64,000 bases of DNA from Cedecea neteri (GCF_000758325.1 NZ_CP009459.1:4216001-4280000); one strand, 5' to 3'; positions 1 through 9,190 are shown, counted from the stretch's first letter. Made by a program: numbers and translations. The notes: generated by a model from the sequence alone, not told the origin.

Positions 1-677
1 ACCTGCTGGCGCGCGGCCTGGCGTTCGTTTTTGTCCAGCTGAGCTTCGTTCGTGAAGTCGTCCAGCGCCTGCAGCAAACCTTTGTTCTGCGCTTTGGCGT
101 TCAACCCTTCACTGGCGCCCAGGAAGTCCATAAAGAAATCAGCCACTTTGCGCCCCACTCTGCCCTTCAGGAAGGTCAGGTAGCGGGTAGATTCCGGATT
201 GGTTTCCCATTCGGTCAAATCAATACGCGCCACGATATCCGCATGGTTGATGTCGAGATAGTGGGTCGCGCTGATATCCAGCTCTTCGTTAACGCGCATG
301 CTGCTCAAATTGTTCAACACCGCCACCAGCAGGTATTCGACCGCCAGGTAACGATAGTGGCAGAACAGCACGATACCGCCGTCGGCAAACGGGTATTTTG
401 CCAGCTCATCGCGAAGACGACCGGTCGCCGCACGGGTAAAGGCAAGAAAATCTTCATCGCCATTTCGCTGCAGGCGCAGCGCTTCGGCCAGTTCGCTCTC
501 TTCGCTGAACAGGCCGTAAGCTTTATTTTTAGCGCTATAGACGCGATGCAGTTCCGCCATCATCTCTTCGACGGCACCGTCAGTTGCCAGCAGCGAGTCG
601 CGCAGAACGACGTCCAGCGTCTGCTCATCGCGCTTAATCAATTGATGCAGGGCAATCTGGTTGATATCCAGACTCAT
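1..677 (-). CDS. yejK: Nucleoid-associated protein YejK (NdpA), C-terminus cut by window edge
   Basis: This is the N-terminal two thirds of YejK, a nucleoid-associated protein reported to interact with topoisomerase IV and DNA gyrase. Translation starts [19 protein letters not shown] at an ATG complementary to 675-677, with a GGAGAG ribosome-binding site just upstream. About 225 codons are visible before the window edge; the E. coli protein is about 335 residues, so roughly a third is missing. It is divergent from yejL across a gap of about 136 bases that must hold both promoters. Assignment is by close match to the E. coli sequence. Confidence 0.93.
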   Translation of the reverse strand, partial: MSLDINQIALHQLIKRDEQTLDVVLRDSLLATDGAVEEMMAELHRVYSAKNKAYGLFSEESELAEALRLQRNGDEDFLAFTRAATGRLRDELAKYPFADGGIVLFCHYRYLAVEYLLVAVLNNLSSMRVNEELDISATHYLDINHADIVARIDLTEWETNPESTRYLTFLKGRVGRKVADFFMDFLGASEGLNAKAQNKGLLQALDDFTNEAQLDKNERQAARQQ

Positions 678-813
678 GTTAAACTCTCCTTTAAGACCGG
701 GCGGTATTCAACCACTGCCGCTACCGGGACGCAAGTCGTGATAAAAAAGCGGAAAAATCGTCCCTGCTACGGTAAGATAATGCCCTTTCCCGAATACGAA
801 TGATTTTTAATTT

Positions 814-1041
814 ATGCCACAAACATCCCGCTACAGTGACGAACAAGTTGAAGCGATGCTGACCGAACTGGCAGCCGTGCTGGAAAAACACCACGCGCCT
901 ACCGATCTTTCCCTGATGGTCCTGGGAAATATGGTCACCAATCTGATAAACACCGACGTGGCGTCCGCTCAGCGTCGTCCTTTGGCTCGCTCCTTTGCTG
1001 AGGCGCTTCAAGCTTCAGTGAGCGAAGATAAAGCCCACTAA
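814..1041 (+). CDS. yejL: YejL, UPF0352 small protein
   Basis: This is a 75-residue protein of the UPF0352 family, beginning [19 protein letters not shown]. The family is small, soluble and helical and its molecular role is not established. There is no signal peptide or membrane segment. It lies 19 bases upstream of pbgA on the same strand and is probably co-transcribed with it, as in E. coli. Family and length (75 residues) agree with the E. coli protein. Confidence 0.92.
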   Translation: MPQTSRYSDEQVEAMLTELAAVLEKHHAPTDLSLMVLGNMVTNLINTDVASAQRRPLARSFAEALQASVSEDKAH

Positions 1042-1060
1042 GGAACTATCGTAACAAGTT

Positions 1061-2824
1061 ATGGTGACTAACCGTCAGCGCTACCGCGAAAAAGTTTCCC
1101 AAATGGTCAGTTGGGGGCACTGGTTCGCCCTGTTTAATATCCTGCTGGCCATGCTGCTGGGTAGCCGCTATCTGTTTATCGCCGACTGGCCAACGACGCT
1201 GACGGGGCGAGTTTATTCGTACGTGAGCGTCGTCGGGCACTTCAGTTTTTTGGTGTTTGCCGCCTATTTACTGCTTATCTTTCCGCTGACGTTTATCGTC
1301 ATGTCGCAGCGCCTGCTGCGCTTTATCAGCGCGGCCCTGGCCACGGCGGGTATGACGTTATTGCTGATAGACAGCGAAGTTTTCACGCGTTTCCACCTCC
1401 ACCTTAATCCCACCGTCTGGGAACTGGTGATTAACCCCGACCAGGGGGAAATGGCCCGCGACTGGCAGTTGATGTTTATTAGCGTGCCGGTGATTCTGCT
1501 TATTGAGATGCTGTTTGCGACGTGGAGCTGGCAGAAGCTCCGAAGCCTCGGGCGTCGTCGGCAATACGCGCGTCCTTTAGTGATTCTGTTCTTTATCTCT
1601 TTCTTTAGTAGCCACCTGATGTACATCTGGGCGGATGCTAACTTCTATCGCCCTATTACTATGCAGCGGGCGAATCTGCCGCTCTCGTACCCAATGACCG
1701 CCCGTCGTTTCCTTGAAAAACACGGTCTGCTGGATGCCCAGGAATACCAGCGCAGGTTGGTTGAGCAAGGTAGCCCGGAAGCGCTATCGGTTCAGTATCC
1801 GCTGAGTAATCTGCAATTCCGCGATATGGGTCTCGGTAACAACGTGCTGCTGATTACCGTTGACGGGCTGAATGCCGGCACCGTGAGCAAAGATATGCCG
1901 GCGCTGAAGGCATTTGCTCACGATAATATCCGCTTTACTCAGCACATGAGCTCCGGGAATAACACCGACAGCGGCATCTTTGGCCTGTTCTACGGTATCT
2001 CCCCGGCTTATATGGACGGCGTGCTTTCAAGCCGCACGCCTGCCGCACTGATTACCGGTCTTAATCAGCAAGGCTACCAGCTAGGCCTGTTTGCATCCGA
2101 CGGCTTTAATTCGGCGATGTACCGCCAGGCTCTGCTGTCTGATTTCTCGCTGCGCCCGGCCAAAAACCAGACCGACAGTCAGACGGCGGCACAGTGGATC
2201 AGCTGGCTTAACCAGTATGCCTCCGAGGACAATCGCTGGTTCTCCTGGGTCGCCTTTAACGGCACTAGCATCGACGATAACGGCAATCAACAGGGCTTTG
2301 AGCAGCGCTATTCTCGCGCAGCCGGTAACGTTGATGAGCAAATTAAACGCGTTCTTGATGCGCTGGAAGCAGCAGGCAAACTGCAAAACACGGTGGTGAT
2401 TATCACCGCAGGCCACGGTATTCCGCTCGGTAATCAGCGAGACTCATTTGCCTGGTCACGCGCCCGGATTCAGGTGCCGCTGGTGATTCACTGGCCGGGT
2501 ACACCTGCGCAAACCATCACCAAACTCACCGATCATCAGGACGTGATGACCACCCTGATGCAGCGTCTGTTACACGTTAAAACAGCGGCCAATGAATACT
2601 CTCAGGGTGAGGATTTATTTGCCGCGGCGCGCCGTAACAATTGGGTGATTGGCGCAGACAATCAAACCCTGGCCGTGACAACGCCAGAAATGACGCTGGT
2701 GCTCAATAACAACGGCAACTATCGGATGTACGATTTGCAGGGGAAACGGATCAATGAAACCAAGCCGCAGCTTGATTTGCTGCTGCAGGTGCTGACTGAC
2801 GAGAAGCGCTTTATCGCCAACTAA
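1061..2824 (+). CDS. pbgA: Inner-membrane LPS homeostasis regulator PbgA/YejM/LapC
   Basis: The 587-residue protein is YejM (PbgA, LapC), an essential inner-membrane protein that senses periplasmic-leaflet LPS. It acts through LapB to control FtsH-dependent turnover of LpxC, the committed enzyme of lipid A synthesis. Five hydrophobic helices fill roughly residues 20-190. A linker and a periplasmic alkaline-phosphatase/sulfatase-like domain follow (about residues 245-587), with the stretch VLLITVDGLNAGTVS at its start. Length matches the E. coli protein (586). The GTAACAAGTT leader gives only a weak ribosome-binding site, consistent with coupling to yejL. Confidence 0.94.
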   Translation: MVTNRQRYREKVSQMVSWGHWFALFNILLAMLLGSRYLFIADWPTTLTGRVYSYVSVVGHFSFLVFAAYLLLIFPLTFIVMSQRLLRFISAALATAGMTLLLIDSEVFTRFHLHLNPTVWELVINPDQGEMARDWQLMFISVPVILLIEMLFATWSWQKLRSLGRRRQYARPLVILFFISFFSSHLMYIWADANFYRPITMQRANLPLSYPMTARRFLEKHGLLDAQEYQRRLVEQGSPEALSVQYPLSNLQFRDMGLGNNVLLITVDGLNAGTVSKDMPALKAFAHDNIRFTQHMSSGNNTDSGIFGLFYGISPAYMDGVLSSRTPAALITGLNQQGYQLGLFASDGFNSAMYRQALLSDFSLRPAKNQTDSQTAAQWISWLNQYASEDNRWFSWVAFNGTSIDDNGNQQGFEQRYSRAAGNVDEQIKRVLDALEAAGKLQNTVVIITAGHGIPLGNQRDSFAWSRARIQVPLVIHWPGTPAQTITKLTDHQDVMTTLMQRLLHVKTAANEYSQGEDLFAAARRNNWVIGADNQTLAVTTPEMTLVLNNNGNYRMYDLQGKRINETKPQLDLLLQVLTDEKRFIAN

Positions 2825-2859
2825 TTGTTTATTTATAAGACAGTTAGCTGCGTATTCCC

Positions 2860-2887
2860 TTGCAATCAACGCGGAAAAATGTACTAT
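2860..2887 (+). promoter_or_regulatory. Predicted sigma70 promoter of tRNA-Pro gene
   Basis: A TTGCAA -35 hexamer (2860-2865) and a TACTAT -10 hexamer (2882-2887) are separated by 16 bases. Transcription would start about 7 bases before the mature tRNA 5' end at 2901. This is inferred from hexamers and spacing only. Confidence 0.55.
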
Positions 2888-2900
2888 TATTCTTCTGCGT

Positions 2901-2977
2901 CGGCACGTAGCGCAGCCTGGTAGCGCACCGTCATGGGGTGTCGGGGGTCGGAGGTTCAAATCCTCTCGTGCCGACCA
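2901..2977 (+). tRNA. proL: tRNA-Pro, anticodon GGG
   Basis: A 77-nt tRNA with acceptor arms CGGCACG/CGTGCCG, discriminator A and encoded CCA. The D-arm is GCGC/GCGC and the T-arm contains GGTTCAAAT. The anticodon loop ATGGGGT places the anticodon GGG at 2935-2937, reading CCC and CCU. It matches E. coli proL. A Rho-independent terminator begins 14 bases downstream. The 3' end of this gene is a plausible integration target, but no phage or island follows it; mgtE comes next. Confidence 0.98.
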
Positions 2978-2990
2978 AATAAATATTGAA

Positions 2991-3017
2991 AACCAGCCTC
3001 TTACGGCTGGTTTTTTT
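2991..3017 (+). terminator. Rho-independent terminator of proL
   Basis: Stem AACCAGCC/GGCTGGTT with loop TCTTAC is followed by a run of seven T. It ends the tRNA transcript. Its stem is nearly the same as that of the terminator at 4570-4603, on the other side of mgtE. Confidence 0.9.
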
Positions 3018-3042
3018 GTGCCTGGAATTTGCCTGGACAGCC

Positions 3043-3071
3043 AAAAGAAAAGCCGCCTGGGCTGGCGGCTT
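3043..3071 (-). terminator. Rho-independent terminator of mgtE
   Basis: Read on the minus strand, stem AAGCCGCC/GGCGGCTT with a six-base loop is followed by TTTCTTTT. It sits about 18 bases after the mgtE stop codon and is convergent with the proL terminator. Confidence 0.85.
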
Positions 3072-3088
3072 TGTGTGCTGTTTTACTC

Positions 3089-4516
3089 TTACAACAGGAA
3101 AAGCGTAGCCAGCCCCAGGAAGATAAAGAATCCGCCGGTATCGGTAATGGCGGTGATCATTACGCTTGAGCCGACGGCAGGATCTTTACCCAGTTTGGTC
3201 ATCGTCATCGGAATAACCACCCCCATCAGCGCCGCGACCAGAAGATTCAGAATCATCGCCAGCGTCATTACCCCGCCCATCGCCGCGTCGTTATACAACA
3301 GCCAGGTGATGCCACCCATCACACCGCCCCAGACCAGCCCGTTGATCAAGGCCACGCCCAGCTCACGCAGCATCAGGAAGGAGATGTTACCCGCCTGAAT
3401 ATGCTGCAACGCCAGCGCACGCACAATCATGGTTATCGTCTGGTTACCGGTGTTACCGCCGATGCCCGCCACGATCGGCATCAGCGATGCCAGAGCCACC
3501 AGTTGCGAAATGGTATGTTCAAATAATCCAATCACGCGTGAGGCCACAAACGCCGTACAAAGGTTAATGGCAAGCCAGGCCCAGCGGGTGCGCACGGCTT
3601 TGCTGACTGGGGCGAATACGTCCTCTTCGGTGCTCAGGCCGCCCATACGGCGCAGATCGTTGTCGGTTTCCTCGTACACCACGTCAACAATCTCATCCAC
3701 CGTTAAACGCCCCATCAGCTTGCCGGTGCTGTCAATCACTGCGGCGCTGATCAAGTCATCGCGTTCAAAGGTACGCGCGGCCTGCTCGTCATGATCTTCC
3801 GGCGCGAAGCAGGTGGGGTTGTCGTCCATCACCTTCAGCACCGGCGTTTGCGGCGAATGCAGTAGAATCGCGGTGAGGTCCAGCTCGCCCAACAGCGTTT
3901 TGTCCCGGCTGGTGACAAACAGTTTGTCGGTGTTCTGCGGCACTTTGCCGCGAATACGAAGGTAGCGCTGCACAACCGCAAGCGTGACATCAGGGCGCAC
4001 GGTGATCACTTCAAAATCCATGATCGCGCCAACGCTGTGCTTGTCATAATGCAGGATCTGGCGAACTTGCGTGCGCTCATTCTGCGGCAGCGTGGCCAGC
4101 AAACGCCCGACCAGATCGCGAGGGAGGTACTGTGCCAGATAGATCTGATCGTCGATATCCAGCGGGCGCAGCGCATTAAGCAGCGCTTTATCGCTCATAT
4201 CTTCAATCAGGTCATCCCAGACCGTTTCTGAAGCCTCAACCAGCACGCTACCGCGCCGGTCTTCGGTGACGAGGCTCCATAGCGCTAAGCGCTCTTCCGT
4301 TGGCAAGGCTTCCAGGACATCGGCGAGATCCGGCGCGGGCAGTCGCCCAACCAGCGTCACTATCTCGGCGATATCCTGCTCGGCGCTTTGTGTTTCAGCG
4401 AAAGGCTCTTTGGCCAGAATACCGCTGGCGACGGCTTTGTTGGTCAACAGAATTTGTAGAATACGTGCCCGGTCCTGGTCACGCTCTTTAGTGCTGTACT
4501 TCTGAATGGCGGTCAT
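3089..4516 (-). CDS. mgtE: Magnesium transporter MgtE
   Basis: The 475-residue protein is an MgtE-type Mg2+ channel/transporter of the inner membrane. An N-terminal helical domain (about residues 30-135) is followed by paired CBS domains (about 140-265), which act as the Mg2+-sensing gate in the family. Five C-terminal membrane helices then carry the pore signatures GIGGNTGNQ and DPAVGSSVMITAITDTGG. E. coli K-12 lacks MgtE and relies on CorA and MgtA. Here it stands alone between proL and yojI, with its own promoter and terminator, where E. coli has narP, ccm, nap, eco and mqo. The start is supported by GGGGAA nine bases upstream of the ATG. Confidence 0.94.
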   Translation of the reverse strand: MTAIQKYSTKERDQDRARILQILLTNKAVASGILAKEPFAETQSAEQDIAEIVTLVGRLPAPDLADVLEALPTEERLALWSLVTEDRRGSVLVEASETVWDDLIEDMSDKALLNALRPLDIDDQIYLAQYLPRDLVGRLLATLPQNERTQVRQILHYDKHSVGAIMDFEVITVRPDVTLAVVQRYLRIRGKVPQNTDKLFVTSRDKTLLGELDLTAILLHSPQTPVLKVMDDNPTCFAPEDHDEQAARTFERDDLISAAVIDSTGKLMGRLTVDEIVDVVYEETDNDLRRMGGLSTEEDVFAPVSKAVRTRWAWLAINLCTAFVASRVIGLFEHTISQLVALASLMPIVAGIGGNTGNQTITMIVRALALQHIQAGNISFLMLRELGVALINGLVWGGVMGGITWLLYNDAAMGGVMTLAMILNLLVAALMGVVIPMTMTKLGKDPAVGSSVMITAITDTGGFFIFLGLATLFLL

Positions 4517-4545
4517 AAAATAATTCCCCGGAAACGACGAGTTAG

Positions 4546-4574
4546 TTTATAGCCTGACGGGATGAAGAAAACAA
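4546..4574 (-). promoter_or_regulatory. Predicted sigma70 promoter of mgtE
   Basis: On the minus strand, TTGTTT (complement of 4569-4574) and TATAAA (complement of 4546-4551) are separated by exactly 17 bases. The start site would be near 4539, leaving a leader of only about 22 nt. That is too short for a magnesium-sensing M-box riboswitch. The -35 overlaps the tail of the yojI terminator. Confidence 0.65.
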
Positions 4575-4603
4575 AAAACCAGCCTTAATTGGCTGGTTTT
4601 TTT
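4570..4603 (-). terminator. Rho-independent terminator of yojI
   Basis: On the minus strand, stem AAAACCAGCC/GGCTGGTTTT with loop AATTAA is followed by TTGTTTTC. The opposite strand also has a run of seven T, so it could work both ways. It lies 23 bases after yojI and separates it from mgtE. Confidence 0.85.
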
Positions 4604-4625
4604 ACTTTGTTTAGGCGGCGCTGAC

Positions 4626-6272
4626 TCAATGACCCGTTCTAGCCACAGCATCACGTGAAGCTTGTACCCGATCGTCACCGGTCAGCTCACTCAGCTGGCC
4701 CTGGCGCATTTCCAGAAGCCGATCAGCGTGAATAAAGTAGTGATCGTCATGGCTGATGGCAAAAACCGTTTTCCCCATTTGCTGCATTAACGGCAGCAAT
4801 ACCTGGTAGAATTCACGCCGGAAATGAGGATCCTGGTCTGCGGCCCATTCGTCAAGCAGGATGATATCTCGCTCTTCCGCTATCGCCAGCAGCAGCGCCA
4901 CGCGCTTACGCTGCCCCTTCGAAAGCTTGAGGTTGAGAATGGTGCCGTTATCCAGCTCCAGTTTGCTGCTCATTTTCAGCCGCTCGAGCCAGCTGTTTAC
5001 CAGTTCAGGATTAGCCGGCTTGCCCTGCGCCCCCAGAAGGCGGTCAAACAGCCAAACGTCGGTGAATACCGCTGAAAATAGCCGGCGGTAGTCATCCTGC
5101 GTCCGGGGCTCAACGCGCTGGCCATCAAGATAAATCGCCCCGCTGACCGGCTGATAAAGTCCTGTCAGCAACATCGCCAGGGTCGATTTCCCGCTGCCGT
5201 TACCGCCAATCAGAAACAGCAGTTCTCCACGCTTGATAGTGAGATTCAGCGGACCAACGCTGAAGCTATTATCTCCGTATTGAAACACCACATCGCGCAT
5301 TTCAAGCTGCTGCCAGTTCCCGGCGGCCTTCGAACGGGGGAACGCAGCTTCATACGGGGCGAGCTGGAACTTATTCAGCTTATTGAAGGCAACCTGGGCG
5401 CTAAGCAGCGTCGGTAACGCCCCAACGGCGGATAACAGCGGCGTACGCAAAAATAGCAACGTTAAAGAAAAGGTTGCCGCTACGTTGGTGTCGGACCAGC
5501 CCAGGCTGTTGGCCATATAAAACACCAGGCCAATTGCACCCAACATCATGATGTTTGACCAGTTCACGGCGCTAAGGTGGTAGGTATCTGCGCGGATAAT
5601 ATTGTTTCGATAATCGGCAGCGTGAGGCGTGTAGGTGTCTTCGTACATCCGCTCCGCACGTTCGCGGTTCAGGGCGAGTTCCTTACGCCCTTCGATAACG
5701 GTTTGATAATCTTGATAAAGCTGGTCTTCGATTTCCCGAAGCTGGGCCATGTGCTTGTATACCCGAGCCACCAGCAGATAACCGCCCACAATGGTGATCA
5801 CCAGCCATACGGTGGTCACGCCCAACATTTTGGGTGACAGCCAGGCAAGGTAAGCCGCAGAGCCAATAGCCAGAATAATGCCTTGTACCAGCTCCGGCAG
5901 GCGAACAAAGGCAATCGTAATGTTTCGCACGTCGCTGGTTAACCCGGCCAGCAGCGCCGCACTGCCCAACTGCTCAACGCGCTCTACGTCGGTGTCCATC
6001 AGGCGCTTGATAAATTCGCTGCGCAGGCGAAAAACAAAATGGTGACCAAGGGTGGTTAACGCCAGCTGCGAACCCAGCGTCACGGCCATCAGCAACAAGA
6101 GTAATCCCATGAACTCTGGCAGAACCGCGAAGGTAAGATCGGGTGTCTCAATCAGACGCTGGTTAATGAACGCAATCAGGCCAATGCCCAGCGCCGCACT
6201 TGCCAGGCTTAACGCCATGACCATTAGAAAAGGCCAGCGATACTGGCGATAAACCACACGAAGTAGCTCCAT
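4626..6272 (-). CDS. yojI: ABC exporter YojI (microcin J25 efflux type)
   Basis: A 548-residue half-size ABC exporter, membrane domain first. About six transmembrane helices span residues 15-290. The nucleotide-binding domain has Walker A GGNGSGKS near residue 356, an ABC signature LSKGQRKR near 454 and Walker B IILLDEW near 476. E. coli YojI (547 residues) exports microcin J25 together with TolC, so the same role is inferred here. It likely works as a homodimer. The signature motif reads LSKGQ instead of LSGGQ, as in other cyclic-peptide/pyoverdine-type exporters of this subfamily. It is followed by its own terminator. Confidence 0.92.
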   Translation of the reverse strand: MELLRVVYRQYRWPFLMVMALSLASAALGIGLIAFINQRLIETPDLTFAVLPEFMGLLLLLMAVTLGSQLALTTLGHHFVFRLRSEFIKRLMDTDVERVEQLGSAALLAGLTSDVRNITIAFVRLPELVQGIILAIGSAAYLAWLSPKMLGVTTVWLVITIVGGYLLVARVYKHMAQLREIEDQLYQDYQTVIEGRKELALNRERAERMYEDTYTPHAADYRNNIIRADTYHLSAVNWSNIMMLGAIGLVFYMANSLGWSDTNVAATFSLTLLFLRTPLLSAVGALPTLLSAQVAFNKLNKFQLAPYEAAFPRSKAAGNWQQLEMRDVVFQYGDNSFSVGPLNLTIKRGELLFLIGGNGSGKSTLAMLLTGLYQPVSGAIYLDGQRVEPRTQDDYRRLFSAVFTDVWLFDRLLGAQGKPANPELVNSWLERLKMSSKLELDNGTILNLKLSKGQRKRVALLLAIAEERDIILLDEWAADQDPHFRREFYQVLLPLMQQMGKTVFAISHDDHYFIHADRLLEMRQGQLSELTGDDRVQASRDAVARTGH

Positions 6273-6289
6273 AATTCCCTACCGGCAAA

Positions 6290-6319
6290 ATAAAACAGCG
6301 AGCAGTTTAAACGGCTCGC
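6290..6319 (-). terminator. Probable Rho-independent terminator of ada-alkB
   Basis: On the minus strand, stem GCGAGC/GCTCGC with a ten-base loop is followed by TGTTTTATTTT. It lies about 40 bases after the alkB stop codon, ahead of yojI. The T tract is interrupted, so efficiency is uncertain. Confidence 0.6.
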
Positions 6320-6355
6320 CGCCCACATCAAGAATAATTCTTATTTTTATTCGTC

Positions 6356-6997
6356 TTACGAGGCGCGACGGAAGGTCAGGTTGTAGCGGAATTGGTCGGT
6401 GAGAGGATGAAAACCAGGTTTTAACGGCAGAATACCGTGGTAAAAAAGCCGTGACGCGCCCCCCCATACCACAACGTCACCATGCTCCAGCATGATGCGT
6501 TGCAAAGGGTCTCCGCGCTGCAGACCACCAAACTGAAATATGGCAGGCAACCCAAGCGAAACGGAAACAATGGGCTGGCGCAAATTAGGCTCGTCTTTAT
6601 CCTGATGGAGAGAGAGTTTGGTGCCTACGGCATAGCGGTTGATCAGGCAGGCATCGGGTTCAAAATCCTGGTATCCGGCGGCCATTGAGGCTCGATGGCA
6701 AATGGACAAGAAGGCTTCCGGAATCAATGGCCAGCCCTGCCCGGTCAGTTGATCCTGTGGCGAATAGAGGTAACCATGCTGATTGGTGCTCCAGCCTAAC
6801 GCGCCGCAGTTGGTCATAGCCACCGACATGGTGTACCCGCCGGGCGTCACCATATGGCGGAAAGGCGCCTGCTGAGAGACCAGCAGAATGCCCGCCATCA
6901 GTGCGCTGGCATCTTCCCGGGCGAAGCGCCGCAGAATTGTCGCGCCCTCGGCAAGCGGCTCTTCCCACGGAGATTCATCAGCAAATAAATCCAGCAT
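6356..6997 (-). CDS. alkB: Alpha-ketoglutarate-dependent DNA dioxygenase AlkB
   Basis: A 213-residue Fe(II)/2-oxoglutarate dioxygenase that oxidatively removes methyl groups from 1-methyladenine and 3-methylcytosine in DNA and RNA. The iron ligands are visible as His131 and Asp133 in SLHQDKDEP and His187 in RLFYHGI. The 2-oxoglutarate-binding arginines are Arg204 and Arg210 in RYNLTFRR. Numbering agrees exactly with the E. coli enzyme as I recall it. The start codon overlaps the ada stop by one base (TAATG), so the two are translationally coupled and induced together by methylated Ada. Confidence 0.96.
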   Translation of the reverse strand: MLDLFADESPWEEPLAEGATILRRFAREDASALMAGILLVSQQAPFRHMVTPGGYTMSVAMTNCGALGWSTNQHGYLYSPQDQLTGQGWPLIPEAFLSICHRASMAAGYQDFEPDACLINRYAVGTKLSLHQDKDEPNLRQPIVSVSLGLPAIFQFGGLQRGDPLQRIMLEHGDVVVWGGASRLFYHGILPLKPGFHPLTDQFRYNLTFRRAS

Positions 6998-8070
6998 TAT
7001 TCTTTCTGCCTTCTCGTTTCGTTTTCCAGCAGCTGACGCTTGCGCTCCACGCCCCAGCGATAGCCGGACAGCCCTCCGTCGCTGCGTATCACGCGGTGGC
7101 AGGGAATGGCGACTGCAAGCGTATTGGCCGCGCAGGCTCCGGCCACGGCGCGCACGGCGGCCGGTTTACCGATACGTTCCGCCAGTTCGCTATAGCTAAC
7201 GGTAGATCCGGGCGGAACGGCTCGTAATGCCTGCCACACCTGTTGCTGAAATGCCGTCCCGCGAATATCCAGCGGTAGCGAAAATTCAGCCGTAGGGGAT
7301 TCGATAAAGCTAATTACCTGCGCCACGCGTGAAGCGAATGCCTCATCACCGGGCGTAAGATGTGAAGAAGGAAATTCAGTTTCCAGCTCATCGATAAGCG
7401 TTTCGGCGTTCTCGCCCAATAAAATTGCACAAATACCGCGCTCGCTTTCCGCCACCAAAAACTCGCCTAGCTGGCAGGTACCCACCACAAACTGGACGTG
7501 AGCACGGGCTCCACCTTTACGATACTGGCTTGCCGTCATGCCCAACGCAGCATCCGCCTGATGGTAATACGCGCTCCCTGACTGAAAACCTGCATCAAAA
7601 ATGGCGTTTGTCACCCCTTTCCCTTGCGCCAGCCCAGCACGTAAACGGCGAGCGCGATGCGCTTTTTGCCATGCGTTTGGCGTCAGGCCCGTGACGCTTT
7701 TAAAGAGGCGGTGGAAGTGAAAGCTGCTCATGGCGACCCGCCCGGCTAGCTCATCCAGGGTCAGCGGTACTTCGCTGGATTCAATAATCCGGCAAGCCTC
7801 TTCAATGCGAGCCACTCGCTGGAGCTCAGGGGCAAGCTTATCCGGCTGGCAGCGCTTGCAGGAGCGAAACCCGGCCTCTAGCGCCGCTTCGGGTGTGGCG
7901 TAGAACGCGGTATTTTCACGTAGCGGACGGCGAGCGCTGCAGGAAGGCCGGCAGAAAACACCGGTGGTTTTGACGGCAAAAACGAATTGTCCGTCAGCCT
8001 GCGTATCGCGCTGTTCCACCGCCTGCCAGCGCTGCTGCTCTGTGATATACCCGTTTGTCTGCTTCATCAT
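6997..8070 (-). CDS. ada: Adaptive-response regulator and O6-methylguanine-DNA methyltransferase Ada
   Basis: A 357-residue bifunctional Ada protein. The N-terminal zinc domain has cysteines at about 40, 44, 71 and 74 (FCRPSC and CKRC). The first accepts methyl groups from phosphotriesters and converts Ada into an activator. An AraC-type helix-turn-helix domain follows (about 90-180). The C-terminal methyltransferase domain carries the active-site motif PCHRVI near residue 322. It activates its own ada-alkB operon. An Ada-box-like site at 8137-8149 lies upstream. Length is close to E. coli Ada (354). Confidence 0.96.
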   Translation of the reverse strand: MMKQTNGYITEQQRWQAVEQRDTQADGQFVFAVKTTGVFCRPSCSARRPLRENTAFYATPEAALEAGFRSCKRCQPDKLAPELQRVARIEEACRIIESSEVPLTLDELAGRVAMSSFHFHRLFKSVTGLTPNAWQKAHRARRLRAGLAQGKGVTNAIFDAGFQSGSAYYHQADAALGMTASQYRKGGARAHVQFVVGTCQLGEFLVAESERGICAILLGENAETLIDELETEFPSSHLTPGDEAFASRVAQVISFIESPTAEFSLPLDIRGTAFQQQVWQALRAVPPGSTVSYSELAERIGKPAAVRAVAGACAANTLAVAIPCHRVIRSDGGLSGYRWGVERKRQLLENETRRQKE

Positions 8071-8136
8071 CGCGACCTCATGCTTAATTTAACGATACCA
8101 TCATGGCAGTACAGGCCGGATGAAAAACTCGGGTTC

Positions 8137-8149
8137 TTGCTTTTTAATT
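8137..8149 (-). promoter_or_regulatory. Predicted Ada box upstream of ada-alkB
   Basis: On the minus strand the sequence AATTAAAAAGCAA fits the pattern AAT-N6-GCAA bound by methylated Ada, about 70 bases before the ada ATG. The site overlaps the apbE stop codon (8144-8146). Assigned by pattern and position only. Confidence 0.6.
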
Positions 8150-9190
8150 TTTTTCGTCAAGCATGAAGGTTTTGAACTGCGGTGACATCCAGCTCCGGAA
8201 TCCGTCTCCTTCTTTGCTGATAAGGTAAACGGCCAGGCCTTCTTTCTCCGCAACCTGTTTGGCTTTTTCTTCCCCCAGGACCATCAGCCCCGTGTCCCAA
8301 CCATCCGCTTCCATCGCCGTTGGTGCAATGACGGTAGCGGAAACTAATTTATGTTCAATAGGCCGCCCCGTCTGTGGGTTAATGATGTGGGAAATACGCT
8401 TGCCGTCCAGCTCGTAATAGTTGCGGTAACTGCCTGAGGTGCTGATCCCGTGGCCGTTGATATCCACCATTGCCTGCACGGCATTCTCCCGATCGGTCGG
8501 TTTCTGAATAGCCACCCGCCAGGCTTTTCCCGCCGGATTAGTGCCACGAGTAGTGACCGCACCACCGACAGAAACAAGATAGCGGCTAATGCCATTTTGC
8601 TCCATCAGGCGAGCCAGATGGTCAGCGGCGTAACCCTCACCGATAGTCGATAAATCGACATACAAGCCGGGAAGATCTTTTTGCAGCCATTGCTTACCGG
8701 CAGCATTCACCACCTTCAGGTGCTGCAAGCCGGTTAAGGCTTTGGCGGCATCAATTTGTGCCTGATTCGGCGTATGCAGAGGCTGTTTATCGGGCCCGAA
8801 GCCCCACAAATTGACCAAAGGTCCGACCGTAATATCCATCGCCCCGTCGGTTTTTGCGCCGATGCGCAGCGACATCGTGACAATATCACTCATCGCCTCA
8901 TTCACCGGATACGGCTCAGTGCTGGCGGACTGGTTAAAAAGGGAAAGCGCCGAGTCTTTTTTCCAGGTCGACATCAGACGATCGTCGGCATCCAGCTGAT
9001 CCTGAATTTTTTTCTGCAGTGAAGCTTTCTGCGCATCATCGACATCTGCCAGGCTAACGCGCCAGTAAGTTCCCATGGTTTTACCTTCGAGCACCAGGGC
9101 CTTTGTGGCGTCAGGCTGAGCGTTATCGCAACCTGAGAGAGCGAAAAGAGCTACGGCAAGCCAGCCGTGACGAATAAGGCGTAAATCCAT
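8144..9190 (-). CDS. apbE: FAD:protein FMN transferase ApbE, lipoprotein
   Basis: A 348-residue ApbE family protein, which attaches FMN covalently to threonine residues of redox proteins such as NqrB, NqrC and RnfG in the periplasm. The first 20 residues form a lipoprotein signal ending LFALSGC, so the mature protein is predicted to be membrane-anchored at Cys21. Family motifs include EGKTMGTYW near the start, DLSTIGEGYAAD, a GGA motif in SVGGAVTTRG and ISTSGSYRNYYE. It lies between ompC and ada on the same strand, as in E. coli. Its start is 290 bases below ompC, beyond the repeat element described at 9269-9463. Confidence 0.94.
   Translation of the reverse strand: MDLRLIRHGWLAVALFALSGCDNAQPDATKALVLEGKTMGTYWRVSLADVDDAQKASLQKKIQDQLDADDRLMSTWKKDSALSLFNQSASTEPYPVNEAMSDIVTMSLRIGAKTDGAMDITVGPLVNLWGFGPDKQPLHTPNQAQIDAAKALTGLQHLKVVNAAGKQWLQKDLPGLYVDLSTIGEGYAADHLARLMEQNGISRYLVSVGGAVTTRGTNPAGKAWRVAIQKPTDRENAVQAMVDINGHGISTSGSYRNYYELDGKRISHIINPQTGRPIEHKLVSATVIAPTAMEADGWDTGLMVLGEEKAKQVAEKEGLAVYLISKEGDGFRSWMSPQFKTFMLDEKN

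Noticed and set aside
2901..3060. Possible phage or island attachment at the 3' end of tRNA-Pro
   Set aside because: No second copy of the tRNA 3' end and no integrase in the window; mgtE with its own promoter follows directly.
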